Shown one piece after another: positions 8,493 to 17,629 of a stretch of 64,000 bases of DNA (its first letter is position 1; each line of letters begins with the position of its first letter). The notes under the pieces are model-generated. The model saw only the letters and a program-made list of their open reading frames with translations. It was not told the origin of the DNA and made no database searches. Made by a program: the position numbers and the translations under genes. The stretch is from Methylothermaceae bacterium. Its GTDB lineage: Bacteria; Pseudomonadota; Gammaproteobacteria; Methylococcales; Methylothermaceae. The stretch is taken from NCBI GenBank assembly GCA_026981855.1, contig JALSIB010000029.1:1-64000 (forward strand), in the 5' to 3' direction.

Positions 8493-10847
8493 GTGTGCTT
8501 TCATCCCATGGCGGCGAGTGGCAAAAGGGGAATCGTCATCGGAAATCGTACAGATCGGCCTTATTCGTTATCGGTAGGGGTGTGGATATTGATCGGCGGT
8601 GCAGTGACCTATCTGGCCGCCTTGCCCGTCGGACTGCGGGAACAGGCCTGGATGGCCGGCACCGCGCTGGCGTTGCTTCTGCTGTTGAGACGGTTGCCCG
8701 AAAAGGGGGGATGGCGGGTTCTGTTCCTGTGCGCCACGGGTTTTCTGCTGCTGCGCTATCTGTTCTGGCGCACTTTCTTCACCCTGGGCTTCGACGATCC
8801 TTTCAGCTTTGCGGCCTCCCTGACTTTGTATGGCGCCGAGTTGTATGGCATCGCCATGTTTCTTCTGAGCGCGCTGGTGAATGTCCGGCCGATCACTCAC
8901 CGGCGGCCGGGCCTGGAAACGGTCGAGTGGCCGCCGGTGGATGTGTTGATCCCCACTTACGACGAGCCGCTGGAGGTCGTCAAAACCACGCTGGTGGCGG
9001 CGGTTTCCATGGATTATCCCCCGCATCTGCTCAACGTCTATCTGCTCGACGATGGGGCCACCGAGGCCAGATTGAGTGACCCCGATCCATGGCGGGCAGG
9101 CAGGGCCCGCAAGCGCCGCCAGCAGATGAGCCGGCTCTGCGGCCGGCTGGGGGTGCGTTACCTGAGCCGGAAGGACAACGAACATGCCAAGGCGGGCAAT
9201 CTCAATGCGGCGTTACCCCGCATTTCCGGGGAGTTGATCGTGGTTCTGGACTGCGACCATGTGCCCACGATGGATTTCCTCCGCGAGACGGTGCCTCCCC
9301 TGGTGGAAAATCCGCGTCTTTTCCTGGTGCAGACCCCCCATTTTTTCGTCACCCCCGACCCCATCGAAAAAAACCTTGGGCTGTTCAACCGCATGCCTTC
9401 GGAAAACGACATGTTCTACGGCGCGGTCCAGCCGGGGCTGGATTTTTGGCAGGCCTCCTTTTTTTGCGGCTCGGCGGCCGTGTTGCGCCGCCGGGCACTG
9501 CTGGAAAACGGGGGGTTTTCCGGCCTTTCGGTGACCGAGGACGCCGAAACCGCCCTGAGCCTGCACGCCCGGGGATGGAAATCGCGATATCTGCTCAAAC
9601 CCCTGATTTCAGGGTTGCAACCGGAAACCTTCAGTGGCTTCATCAGCCAGAGGAGCCGTTGGGCCCAGGGGATGGTGCAACTGTTTCTGCGCAAGAATCC
9701 CTTGCGGCAGCAAGGTCTGGACGATGGGCAGAAACTGGCGTATCTCAATTGCATGCTGTTCTGGTTTTTTCCCTTCGCCCGGGTGGTGTTTTTGTTGGCG
9801 CCCTTGTGTTTCCTGTTGTTCGGCTTGAAGATCTACGATGCCGGTATCGAAGAAATCGCCGCCTACACGTTTCCGTATCTCGCGGCCTTGATCCTGACCG
9901 CGAATTATCTGTTCGGCCGGGTGCGCTGGTTCCTGATCTCGGAGATTTACGAGAGCATGCAGTCGTTTTTCTCGCTGAAGGCGGTGGTGAACACGCTCCG
10001 CCATCCGGACCGGCCCGAATTCATCGTCACGCCCAAAGGCAAGAGACTGGAGAAGGATTTCATCTCTCCTTTGGTCAGGCCGTTTTATCTGTTGTTGTGT
10101 TTGCTGGGGCTGGGGTTCTTCGCCGCCGCCTGGCGCTGGGGGCTGTATCCCGAGCAGCGATCGCTGATTTTGATCACCGCTTTGTGGAACGGGTTCGGAT
10201 TCCTGATCGTGATTGCCAGTCTCGGGGCCTTGTACGAACGCCGCCAGCGCCGCGGCCATCCCCGTCTTCCCGCCGGCGATCTGCCCGCGGAGCTGATCAT
10301 CGGCGCCGATCCTGTGCCGGTGTCGATCCATGATATTTCGACCGGTGGCGCGGCATTGAAGGGCGCCGGAGGCCGGCCGGGGCGGCGGGGGATTCTCCGG
10401 CTGCGGCATCCTCTGCTGAACGAATGCTGCCGTTTTCCGGTGGAAATCGTCGCCCGGCATCCTTCTCCGGAAGGCGGGATGACGGGTATCCGTTTCCATC
10501 CCGAATCTCTGGAGCAGTACCGGCAGATCGTCCTGCTGGTCCATGGCGACAGCCGGCGCTGGGAGGAGATTCTGGCGCGCCGGGAAAGGGACGTGGGTAT
10601 CCTGCCCGCCGCAGGTTTTCTCCTGGCCTGCGGCTTTCGCCAGGCCGGCAGGCATGTTTCCAGTCTGTTCAGTGCGTTTTTGAACCGGATGAAAAGAGAA
10701 CGACATGAGGCTAAAGCTGTTTTTTCCCCTCCTGATTCTGGCATTGCTTCCCTGCCGCTTGGGGCTGGCGAAGGAGGCGCGGGTCATTCCTTTGGCGAAA
10801 TTGATGATGCGCCCGGATTCGATCCGGCTGAAGAATCTGGCCGATGA
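8493..10847 (+). CDS. bcsA: cellulose synthase catalytic subunit with PilZ domain
   Basis: A 784-residue inner-membrane GT2 enzyme that polymerises UDP-glucose into beta-1,4-glucan and exports it. Catalytic motifs are DDG (186-188), DCD (253-255), TED (348-350) and QRSRW (386-390). Membrane helices flank the GT domain. The C-terminal PilZ domain has RRQRR (583-587) and DISTGG (614-619), so c-di-GMP activation is expected. The start could be GTG 8493 or ATG 8508; neither has a strong ribosome site. The last 48 residues overlap bcsB by 143 bases in another frame and look poorly conserved. Confidence 0.95.
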   Translation: MCFHPMAASGKRGIVIGNRTDRPYSLSVGVWILIGGAVTYLAALPVGLREQAWMAGTALALLLLLRRLPEKGGWRVLFLCATGFLLLRYLFWRTFFTLGFDDPFSFAASLTLYGAELYGIAMFLLSALVNVRPITHRRPGLETVEWPPVDVLIPTYDEPLEVVKTTLVAAVSMDYPPHLLNVYLLDDGATEARLSDPDPWRAGRARKRRQQMSRLCGRLGVRYLSRKDNEHAKAGNLNAALPRISGELIVVLDCDHVPTMDFLRETVPPLVENPRLFLVQTPHFFVTPDPIEKNLGLFNRMPSENDMFYGAVQPGLDFWQASFFCGSAAVLRRRALLENGGFSGLSVTEDAETALSLHARGWKSRYLLKPLISGLQPETFSGFISQRSRWAQGMVQLFLRKNPLRQQGLDDGQKLAYLNCMLFWFFPFARVVFLLAPLCFLLFGLKIYDAGIEEIAAYTFPYLAALILTANYLFGRVRWFLISEIYESMQSFFSLKAVVNTLRHPDRPEFIVTPKGKRLEKDFISPLVRPFYLLLCLLGLGFFAAAWRWGLYPEQRSLILITALWNGFGFLIVIASLGALYERRQRRGHPRLPAGDLPAELIIGADPVPVSIHDISTGGAALKGAGGRPGRRGILRLRHPLLNECCRFPVEIVARHPSPEGGMTGIRFHPESLEQYRQIVLLVHGDSRRWEEILARRERDVGILPAAGFLLACGFRQAGRHVSSLFSAFLNRMKRERHEAKAVFSPPDSGIASLPLGAGEGGAGHSFGEIDDAPGFDPAEESGR

Positions 10848-12939
10848 ATACCGCCTTTCCTTTCCGCTGCCCCGGCGGCACCGGATCAGCCAGGCGCGGC
10901 TGGTGCTGGATTTCACCCATTCCAACGTATTGGTGCCTTCCCGCTCGCAGCTCAGGGTACGGGTCAACGGGGTGACCGTCGGTCAGTGGCGGCTGCGGCC
11001 GGAACAGGCCCGGCGGCGCGTTTCGCTGGACATTCCGCCCGAGTTGTTGCTGGAAGGGTACAACGAATTGCAATTCTTGAGCGCCCTGCACTATACCGAA
11101 ACCCATTGTGAGGCACCTGTGAGTCCCGAATTGTGGGCCGAGATCGATCCGCTGCGATCCCGGCTCGAATTCCGCTATGACTTGCGGGATGCGCCCTTGA
11201 GCCTGGCCGGGCTGTCCTCCCTGTTCGACAAGAAGCTGCCGCCCCAGACGGTCGCCTTGTTGCTGCCGGCCGCCGAACCGGACGAAGAAGACCTGAATCT
11301 TGGAGGACTCGCCGTTCAGGGAATCGCCTTGCGGTACGATTATGCGCCTTTCGGGCTGGAGCTGGGACGGTTGGCGGCCGCTTCCGCCGAAGGGCCGCTC
11401 CGGTTTGCCGTTCCTGCCGCCAGGGATGTGGTGGTGATCGCCGAACGCGGCAAGCTGGGGGAGTTCGTCTCGCCGGCGGTGGCGGAACGGATCGGCGGTC
11501 CCTATCTGGGGCTTTTTCCGGCACCGGGAAATCCGGGGCGATTTGTCCTGATTCTTTCCGGAAACGATGCCGCCGAGGTGAGGGAGGCGGTCAGGGCCTT
11601 CGCCTGGATGAACTTTCCCCTGCCCGATGCGCCGGAAACCGTGATCCGCTCCGTCCGGCTGCGCCCCCCCCAACCCTACCAGGGGTTTCCGGCCCTCGAG
11701 CCGGGCGGTGCCTACAGCCTGAAGGAACTCGGTTTCCACACGGCTTCGCGCCATGGCATCAGTCCCGATCCGATGGCGTTCGAGCTGTTTTTGCCACCCG
11801 ACCTGTTCGCGCCCGAACACGCCGAGGTGGTGTTCAGGTTTCATCTGGCATACGATGCCGGCATGCGCCGCGATTCCCTCCTGGAGATGCGCATCAACGG
11901 GACGTTCGAACGGGCGATCCAACTGCCGGAAGAGGGCGGCGCGCAATATCGGGATTACCGCGTCGCCGTGCCGCTGCGCAGTTTCAGGCCGGGCATCAAC
12001 CGTATCAGCCTGCAACCCAGGCTGGTGCCCCTGGTGACCGGCGAGTGCCTCTACATCCAGACCGACAACCTCCAGGTCACGCTGTTCGACGATTCGAGGG
12101 TCGAGATGCCGCAAGCGGAACATTATGCCCAGTTGCCCGATCTTTCGCTGCTGGCGGGCAGCGGCTTCCCTTATTTGGCCGGAGGCGATGGGGCGTCGCT
12201 GGGTATCCGCTTGTTGAACCCTCGTACCGATACGGTTTTGGCCGCCTGGCAGTTGCTGGCGAAGATGGCGCGGTTGAATCGGTTGCCCCTGGAGGGGGCG
12301 CGGTTGCGATTCACGCCTTTCGACGACGACCGGGATCTCCTGGTGGTGGGTGGCGGTGTCACCTCCCTGAAGGATGGGATCTTCCACGGTACACCGCTCG
12401 AGGCCGACCCCTGGCACGTTTGGCGTTATCCGGCCGGCAGGCGCCTGGACCCACCGCAGGCACCGGGGTGGCGCGCCTGGCTCGGCCGGTTTCTGGCCGC
12501 CGATGCCGGCAACGAGGCGCGGTTGCGGGATCGGTACGTGGCCGTGGCGCAGAGTGGCGGGCTGGGGCGGCAGGCGTTGGGGTTTTCCTTCCGTCATCCT
12601 GAACGCCCCGCCCGCCTGGTGACGGCCTTCGTGGCGGAGGGCGATCTCTATCCCGCCATTCGGGCGTTGACGTCCCCGGCGTTGTGGTCGCAGATGAAGG
12701 GGGATCTGATCGTGTGGCGCGAGGGTTCCAGAACCCTTTCCTGGCAACGGATCGGCGAGCCGTTTCAGGTCGGTGACGCCGGCGTCAAGACCGCGCTGCT
12801 GTTCCACTTTTCCCGTCATCCCTGGTATTGGCTGCTGGCGGTGTTCGCGGTGCTTTGCTTGTTCGCCGCTTTGACGCATTTCCTGCTTAACCGGTTCAAG
12901 CGTCGTCATCATCCGGATGCTGAAGAAATCGCTCCTTGA
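10705..12939 (+). CDS. bcsB: cellulose synthase periplasmic subunit BcsB
   Basis: A 744-residue protein with a signal peptide (cleavage probably after LGLA), a large periplasmic region of jelly-roll and flavodoxin-like repeats, and one C-terminal membrane helix (WYWLLAVFAVLCLFAALTHF) that packs against BcsA. BcsB guides the nascent glucan across the periplasm and is required for synthase activity. The ATG start at 10705 lies inside the 3' end of bcsA. Its stop overlaps the bcsZ start by 23 bases. The order bcsA-bcsB-bcsZ-bcsC supports the call. Confidence 0.93.
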   Translation: MRLKLFFPLLILALLPCRLGLAKEARVIPLAKLMMRPDSIRLKNLADEYRLSFPLPRRHRISQARLVLDFTHSNVLVPSRSQLRVRVNGVTVGQWRLRPEQARRRVSLDIPPELLLEGYNELQFLSALHYTETHCEAPVSPELWAEIDPLRSRLEFRYDLRDAPLSLAGLSSLFDKKLPPQTVALLLPAAEPDEEDLNLGGLAVQGIALRYDYAPFGLELGRLAAASAEGPLRFAVPAARDVVVIAERGKLGEFVSPAVAERIGGPYLGLFPAPGNPGRFVLILSGNDAAEVREAVRAFAWMNFPLPDAPETVIRSVRLRPPQPYQGFPALEPGGAYSLKELGFHTASRHGISPDPMAFELFLPPDLFAPEHAEVVFRFHLAYDAGMRRDSLLEMRINGTFERAIQLPEEGGAQYRDYRVAVPLRSFRPGINRISLQPRLVPLVTGECLYIQTDNLQVTLFDDSRVEMPQAEHYAQLPDLSLLAGSGFPYLAGGDGASLGIRLLNPRTDTVLAAWQLLAKMARLNRLPLEGARLRFTPFDDDRDLLVVGGGVTSLKDGIFHGTPLEADPWHVWRYPAGRRLDPPQAPGWRAWLGRFLAADAGNEARLRDRYVAVAQSGGLGRQALGFSFRHPERPARLVTAFVAEGDLYPAIRALTSPALWSQMKGDLIVWREGSRTLSWQRIGEPFQVGDAGVKTALLFHFSRHPWYWLLAVFAVLCLFAALTHFLLNRFKRRHHPDAEEIAP

Positions 12940-13915
12940 ATTGCTCTGTCTGGCGGTGTTGCTGACCGGCTGTGACGGCCTGGAAAGCGATTGGAACCGT
13001 TACCGGGCGCGATTCGTCGCTCCCGAAGGGCGGATCGTCGATACCGGCAATGGTAGCGTTTCCCATTCCGAGGGGCAGGGATATGGTCTGTTGCTGGCGC
13101 TGGCGGCCGGAGACCGGGAGGGATTCGAAAAAATATGGCGATGGACCCGGCACAACCTCCAGAAGCGGGACGATCACCTGTTCATCTGGCGGCGTCGTCC
13201 CGGGGTTCCGCTGTCACAGGAGGACTTCAACGACGCCACCGATGGCGATCTGTTGATCGCCTGGGCGTTGGCGGAGGCCGCCGAGCGCTGGGAGCGGGAA
13301 GCCTGGCGTCGGGAAGCCCTGGCCATCGCCTCGGATCTCAAGCGAAGCGCTGTCCGCACCTGGCGGGGCAGGCCGGTGTTACTGCCCGGTGACAAGGGAT
13401 TCGAGCACGGCGATCGTCTGGTGCTCAATCTCTCCTATTGGGTCTATCCCGCCCTGGGCGCGATGGCGAAGCTCGACCCGGACCCGGTTTGGGGGCAACT
13501 GATCGACAGCGGTTTGGCGCTGACCCGCCAGGCCCGCTTCGGGCCATGGAACCTGCCGCCCGACTGGCTGGAGGCGGGGGAGGGGCTGAAGCCCTGGCGT
13601 GAACGTCCCCCCAGGTTCGGTTACGATGCGGTGCGCATCCCCCTTTATCTGATCTGGGGGGGGCGGGACGAGGCGGAATTGTTGCGGCCCTTCGTGCGCT
13701 TCTGGGAAGCGCGGGGCGCCTTCACGCCGTCCTGGATCGATCTCCAGGCCGATTGTATGAGCGCCCGGGACGCCCCGGCGGGCATCCGCGCCATCCGCCT
13801 TCTCAGCCGCCATGCTGCCGGCCGCGGCGGATGGTTCCGTCCGCCCCCGGCCGAGGGCGACTATTATTCGGCGACCCTGGTGCTGCTCAGCCGGCTGGCG
13901 GCGGAGGGGCAGTGA
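12917..13915 (+). CDS. bcsZ: GH8 endo-1,4-beta-glucanase, lipoprotein
   Basis: A 332-residue glycoside hydrolase family 8 enzyme of the cellulose operon; it trims glucan chains in the periplasm. Family features are SEGQGYGLLLAL (Glu52, the likely acid) and NDATDGDLLIAWAL (Asp109/111), then RFGYDAVRIPLYLIW. The N-terminus ends in the lipobox LTGC (Cys19), so this copy is probably membrane-anchored, unlike the soluble periplasmic E. coli enzyme. The stop overlaps the GTG start of the bcsC-like gene. Confidence 0.92.
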   Translation: MLKKSLLELLCLAVLLTGCDGLESDWNRYRARFVAPEGRIVDTGNGSVSHSEGQGYGLLLALAAGDREGFEKIWRWTRHNLQKRDDHLFIWRRRPGVPLSQEDFNDATDGDLLIAWALAEAAERWEREAWRREALAIASDLKRSAVRTWRGRPVLLPGDKGFEHGDRLVLNLSYWVYPALGAMAKLDPDPVWGQLIDSGLALTRQARFGPWNLPPDWLEAGEGLKPWRERPPRFGYDAVRIPLYLIWGGRDEAELLRPFVRFWEARGAFTPSWIDLQADCMSARDAPAGIRAIRLLSRHAAGRGGWFRPPPAEGDYYSATLVLLSRLAAEGQ

Positions 13916-16371
13916 AAGCGCGTCACCGCCTTTCGGGGGTGCTGCTTCTGGTCGGCGGCGCCGCCGTCTGGGCCGGGGAACGGCCGGATGAACGGGTGCT
14001 GTGGCAGTTGTTCCATGCCGGCAGGATCGAGTTGCTGAATCGGGCCGTCGGCGAGTATCGGCGGCAATATCCCGGTTGGAAGCCGCCCGAAACGCTCGTG
14101 CGGGCACTGAAGCCGAAGGTGCAAGCCGCGGCGGGAGGGCGGCGGTCCCCCGTCCTGGAAAAGATCGGCGCGGCCATCGGGCGTCGGGACTGGCCATCGT
14201 TGATCCGCCTGGCCGAATCCCATCCGTCCTTTTTCGGTTGCAGCCGCTTCGGTCATCTGAAGGCGTTGGCGCTGGCCCGCGCCCGGTTGGGCCAGGGGAC
14301 GGAGGCCGCGCATGTTTACCGCGGGCTTCTGGCGTGCGCCGGGGCCGAGCGGCGGGAAGTGCTGGAGGAAGCCTTGTGGGCGTTGCCCGAGGCCGAATTT
14401 CACCGTCTGCTGGACGCCGTCCGGGCCTCGATCCCGGCGGCGGATTTCGCCGATTTCGATTATCGTGTCCGCCGCAAGGCCCTGTGGGCGGCGCTGCGGC
14501 GGAGGGATGCGGCGCGAATCGAACGGCTGGCGGCCGGTCTGGCGGAGGAGGTGGTGGCGCGCCGGGATCTCGATCTGCTGACTTCGGTGGCCTGGCACTG
14601 GCACCGGAGAAAGCGCTGGGCGGCGGCGGGGGAGTGGTTTCTCCAGGCGTTGCGGCTGGCGCCCCATGAGCCGGATCTGGCCAGAGGCGCGTTGACGGCT
14701 TTCATGCGGCTGCAGAGGGATGAGCAGGTGGTCGCCGTGGCCAGGGCGTACGGCGGCCGCCATCGGGCGCTGCGGAAGGATGCGGCGGCCTATCTGTTGG
14801 GGCGCGCCTGGGATCTGTTCGAGCGCGGGGATTTTTCCTTGAGCCGGAGATATGCGCAGTTGGCCGGCTCCTGGTTGGAGAATGGATCGTCCGCAGAATA
14901 TCTGCTGGCCTGGCTGGACCTGGAAACGGGAAAGTATCGGGAGGCCCGGAGACGGTTCGCGGCCTTGCACCGGCGCCGGCCCGAAAACAGCGACTATGGC
15001 AGGGGCCTGGTCGCCAGTCATCTGCGGGCGGGGGAGGATCCCGAACGCCTCGCCCGGGCCTTTGCCGGCGATCCGCTACTGGTGGAAATCCTGGCGCCCC
15101 ATCGCGGCCGCCAGAGCTATTTCCGCAAGCAGTTTCTCCGCGCTTGGCGGCTCGACCCCGGGTTTCAGCCGCGGCTCGAAAACATCGCCAGCCCCTATGT
15201 CGGGGTGGCGGGGCTGTACCGGTACAAATCGGGCCGCTCCGGCCTGGACCGGCTTCAGACCTGGATCACCCCAATGCTCACGGGACACTACAGTGCCGGT
15301 CTTCATCGTTTCGAACTGCGGGCCGGATTCCAGCTGCTGCGGAGCGGAAAGCTCCAGGGCTCCGGCATTCGCACCCTGCAGGCGAGCGAGGAGACCTTGT
15401 CTCCCGCCCGGCTGCGGGTGCTCGAGACGGAAGCGCGGCGGCTCCGCTCCGGTCCACCGGATCACCAGGCGCGGACCGCCCTGGTGGAATTTTCCTGGCG
15501 CCGCGAAGGACCGTACAACCCTTATTTCTCCCTGGGGATGACACCGCTGGGCGGCGTCCTGGCACCACGGCCGACCTTCCGCCTGGGAGCCGGCGACTGG
15601 CTGACAATTCCCCGGTCGCCGTGGCGGCTTCGCTGGAACGGCGAGGTCTCCAGTCAGCCGGTGCGGCAAAGCCTGCTTTCCTATGCCGGTTGGAAAATGC
15701 TTGGGAAACGCTGGGGCCGGGTGTTGAAAAGCGGGGTCGGGTTGACGGGCTTGCTGCAATACGGCGATTCCGGCTGGAACATTTATCAATCCATGGAGGT
15801 CGCGTTTCTGGACGGTACGGGAACCAAGGACAACTGGATGGCGGGATATAGCCTCGCGCCGGGATATGATTTCGGCTGGCGGGGCTTCGATTACTTCACC
15901 CTGGGACCGTATTTCAATTTCCTCCACTATGGAAACAACCAGAACCATTTCCGCCCCGGGCATGGCGGCTATTTCAGTCCCCAGGAATTTTACGGCGGGG
16001 GATTGCAACTGGGGATGCTGAGCGAGGAGGGGCGCAAGTTCATCTTCGAGGGAAGGGTGGCGTTGGGGCTGCAGCATTTCCGCGAGGCCCGGGCGCCCTG
16101 GTATCCGGCGGGATGCGTCGCGGAGCAAGCGTTGTGCGGGGCCGATCCGGACTATCCGGAGAACCGGGAAACCAGTTTCGCCCCGTCGGTGCGGTTGCGT
16201 TTCGCCTGGCGGCTCCACCCCCATTGGCAGCTGGTGGGTGGCTTCTATGGACAGAGAACCAGCGGTTATGAGGAATTTGGCGGCGGCTTGACGCTCAGGT
16301 GGTTGTTCGAGCCCCGCCCCGCCGTTTTCAGCAGCGATCTGCCGCGATATCTGTTCGGCATTCTCCAGTAG
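13912..16371 (+). CDS. bcsC: cellulose export outer-membrane protein, BcsC-like
   Basis: An 819-residue outer-membrane export protein. After a signal peptide come helical repeats that look like degenerate TPRs (roughly residues 40-400), then the BcsC C-terminal barrel domain, recognised by SLLSYAGWKMLGKRWGRV and GHGGYFSPQEF. It would thread the glucan through the outer membrane. It is shorter than E. coli BcsC (about 1150 residues), mainly through fewer TPRs. GTG 13912 was chosen because it overlaps the bcsZ stop and is followed directly by a hydrophobic signal sequence. Its 3' end overlaps the convergent surface-protein gene by 106 bases. Confidence 0.88.
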   Translation: MKARHRLSGVLLLVGGAAVWAGERPDERVLWQLFHAGRIELLNRAVGEYRRQYPGWKPPETLVRALKPKVQAAAGGRRSPVLEKIGAAIGRRDWPSLIRLAESHPSFFGCSRFGHLKALALARARLGQGTEAAHVYRGLLACAGAERREVLEEALWALPEAEFHRLLDAVRASIPAADFADFDYRVRRKALWAALRRRDAARIERLAAGLAEEVVARRDLDLLTSVAWHWHRRKRWAAAGEWFLQALRLAPHEPDLARGALTAFMRLQRDEQVVAVARAYGGRHRALRKDAAAYLLGRAWDLFERGDFSLSRRYAQLAGSWLENGSSAEYLLAWLDLETGKYREARRRFAALHRRRPENSDYGRGLVASHLRAGEDPERLARAFAGDPLLVEILAPHRGRQSYFRKQFLRAWRLDPGFQPRLENIASPYVGVAGLYRYKSGRSGLDRLQTWITPMLTGHYSAGLHRFELRAGFQLLRSGKLQGSGIRTLQASEETLSPARLRVLETEARRLRSGPPDHQARTALVEFSWRREGPYNPYFSLGMTPLGGVLAPRPTFRLGAGDWLTIPRSPWRLRWNGEVSSQPVRQSLLSYAGWKMLGKRWGRVLKSGVGLTGLLQYGDSGWNIYQSMEVAFLDGTGTKDNWMAGYSLAPGYDFGWRGFDYFTLGPYFNFLHYGNNQNHFRPGHGGYFSPQEFYGGGLQLGMLSEEGRKFIFEGRVALGLQHFREARAPWYPAGCVAEQALCGADPDYPENRETSFAPSVRLRFAWRLHPHWQLVGGFYGQRTSGYEEFGGGLTLRWLFEPRPAVFSSDLPRYLFGILQ

Positions 16372-17336
16372 GCCAGGATCGGTAAAGCGGCCACAAGCAG
16401 CCAGACAGCCGCCGGCGCCGGAATGAAAATATAGTGGTTGACCTGGCCGGTGTCCTGTCCCGCCGGGGTGCGCAGGGAATTCACGATCAGATTGCCGTCG
16501 ACATGGCCGTTGTAGAATTGCAGGTCGGCCCGGGGAGCCAAGACGCTTCCCTTGACGCCGATGGTGTGAATGTCCAGATCCTGGGCATTAAAGAAATTGA
16601 ACAGCACCCGCCGCGTCAGAGTGCCGTCGTGGCGAAAGTCGAGCACCGGGTCGTCATTGGGCCGGTTGTCGGGCACCCGCACCCATTCCCCGTTCACTTT
16701 TCTGTAGAAACCGAAAGCGGACATTTCGGCCACAATGCCGTCCACGTTGATGAGTACGGTGGATTGCAGAGGGACATCGAGATAGAAAGTATCGGTGCCG
16801 CTCAGTAAGTCCGAATCGAGCTGGAAAACGTTGAACCAGGGATCGCCCCCTTCCAGGAACAGGCGCCAACTCGAGGCGTCGCCGTCGGTTCTCACCGAGC
16901 CGTTGGCGGTCAGGGAGCTCCACTGGTCCGACAGGTTTTTGAGGTCTTCGGCGATGGCGGTGAAATCGAGCGGGGCACCGCGGCGGACGTTTCCGTTGGG
17001 GGAAGCGGGATCATCGCTGTAGAGGCCGACCTGGGAGAGGGATGCGCTGCCTCCAGTGACGACATTGCCGTGATAGACCCGCCCCCGGGTGAAATCGAGC
17101 GAGCCCCCGACGATCAGGCTGTCGTTGAAGTCGGCGTCGCCTTTCAGCTCCATTCCCACCGCATAGTCCTCTAGCCGCAAATCGCCACCCACCGCCATTT
17201 TTCCTTCCACATCCGAGCGGTAGCCTTCCATGTTCTGAAACACGAACAGATCGAACCGTCCGGCAGGCCCCAGAGAAAGGGCGTGAGAAAAGGGGGAACA
17301 GAGGAGAGAGAGGAAGAGCAAAAGGAGTGCGCGCAT
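16266..17336 (-). CDS. choice-of-anchor A family surface protein
   Basis: A 356-residue exported protein: a signal peptide (MRALLLLFLSLLCSPFSHA), then an ice-binding-like beta-helical choice-of-anchor A domain (LGPAGRFDLFVFQNMEG, GGDLRLEDYAVG, GSVLAPRADLQFYNGHVDGN). Near the C-terminus IPAPAAVWLLVAALPILAYW followed by arginines resembles the VPLPAAVWLF-type exosortase sorting signal. Unusually, about 30 residues follow the arginine cluster, and these lie over the 3' end of bcsC. The upstream open frame to 17630 runs through a repeat and a DUF72 remnant, so ATG 17336 is preferred. Confidence 0.8.
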   Translation of the reverse strand: MRALLLLFLSLLCSPFSHALSLGPAGRFDLFVFQNMEGYRSDVEGKMAVGGDLRLEDYAVGMELKGDADFNDSLIVGGSLDFTRGRVYHGNVVTGGSASLSQVGLYSDDPASPNGNVRRGAPLDFTAIAEDLKNLSDQWSSLTANGSVRTDGDASSWRLFLEGGDPWFNVFQLDSDLLSGTDTFYLDVPLQSTVLINVDGIVAEMSAFGFYRKVNGEWVRVPDNRPNDDPVLDFRHDGTLTRRVLFNFFNAQDLDIHTIGVKGSVLAPRADLQFYNGHVDGNLIVNSLRTPAGQDTGQVNHYIFIPAPAAVWLLVAALPILAYWRMPNRYRGRSLLKTAGRGSNNHLSVKPPPNSS

Positions 17337-17373
17337 TGCTGCGATGAACCTCCGAGTATGAGTGGGGGCGTTT

Positions 17374-17410
17374 TCAACCTCGACAGATGACAGAGCCCTG
17401 TCTTCAATGA
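17374..17410. repeat. imperfect direct repeat, copy A
   Basis: Copy A of a roughly 37-base repeat starting TCAACCTCGACAG and containing CCCTGTC. It matches copy B at 17593-17629 at about 27 of 37 positions. On the minus strand the element ends in GGTTGAAAAC. It lies between the surface-protein start and the DUF72 remnant. Confidence 0.5.
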
Positions 17411-17592
17411 GTCCTTGCTTGAATTTTAGGCGAAAAAACATCCCCCTGGGGGGAGGCGACGAGCCTCGACAACCGTTTGGCGTCGCCGACGGCGTAGCCG
17501 GCTTGATCATTGTCGAAGTACACATGGACATGCCGGCCGGTGGCCGCCCAGTCGCGGATCTTCGCCGCCCAGCGCGCCAGCGTGGGGGTGCC
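17404..17592 (-). pseudogene. C-terminal remnant of a DUF72 gene
   Basis: On the minus strand a frame reads LARWAAKIRDWAATGRHVHV, then YFDNDQAGYAVGDAKRLSRL, which is the C-terminal signature of DUF72 (YecE-like) proteins, and stops at 17404. Only about 60 codons remain, and an in-frame stop lies directly upstream inside repeat copy B. The rest of the roughly 250-residue protein is absent. It looks like a decayed gene fragment left by a deletion or transfer event. Confidence 0.65.
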
Positions 17593-17629
17593 TCAACCTC
17601 GATAGGCGACGAATCCCTGTCCTCTGTCA
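17593..17629. repeat. imperfect direct repeat, copy B
   Basis: Copy B of the repeat at 17374-17410, starting TCAACCTCGATAG and containing CCCTGTC. The copies start 219 bases apart and bracket the DUF72 fragment. A mobile-element footprint or solitary degenerate CRISPR-type repeats are alternatives; two copies cannot decide. Confidence 0.5.

Noticed and set aside
13864..15021. A 385-codon antisense frame over the bcsC-like gene
   Set aside because: It overlaps the recognised export protein entirely and has no motif of its own.
17374..17629. A CRISPR array
   Set aside because: Only two imperfect repeats 219 bases apart with a protein remnant between them; no regular spacers and no cas gene in the window.
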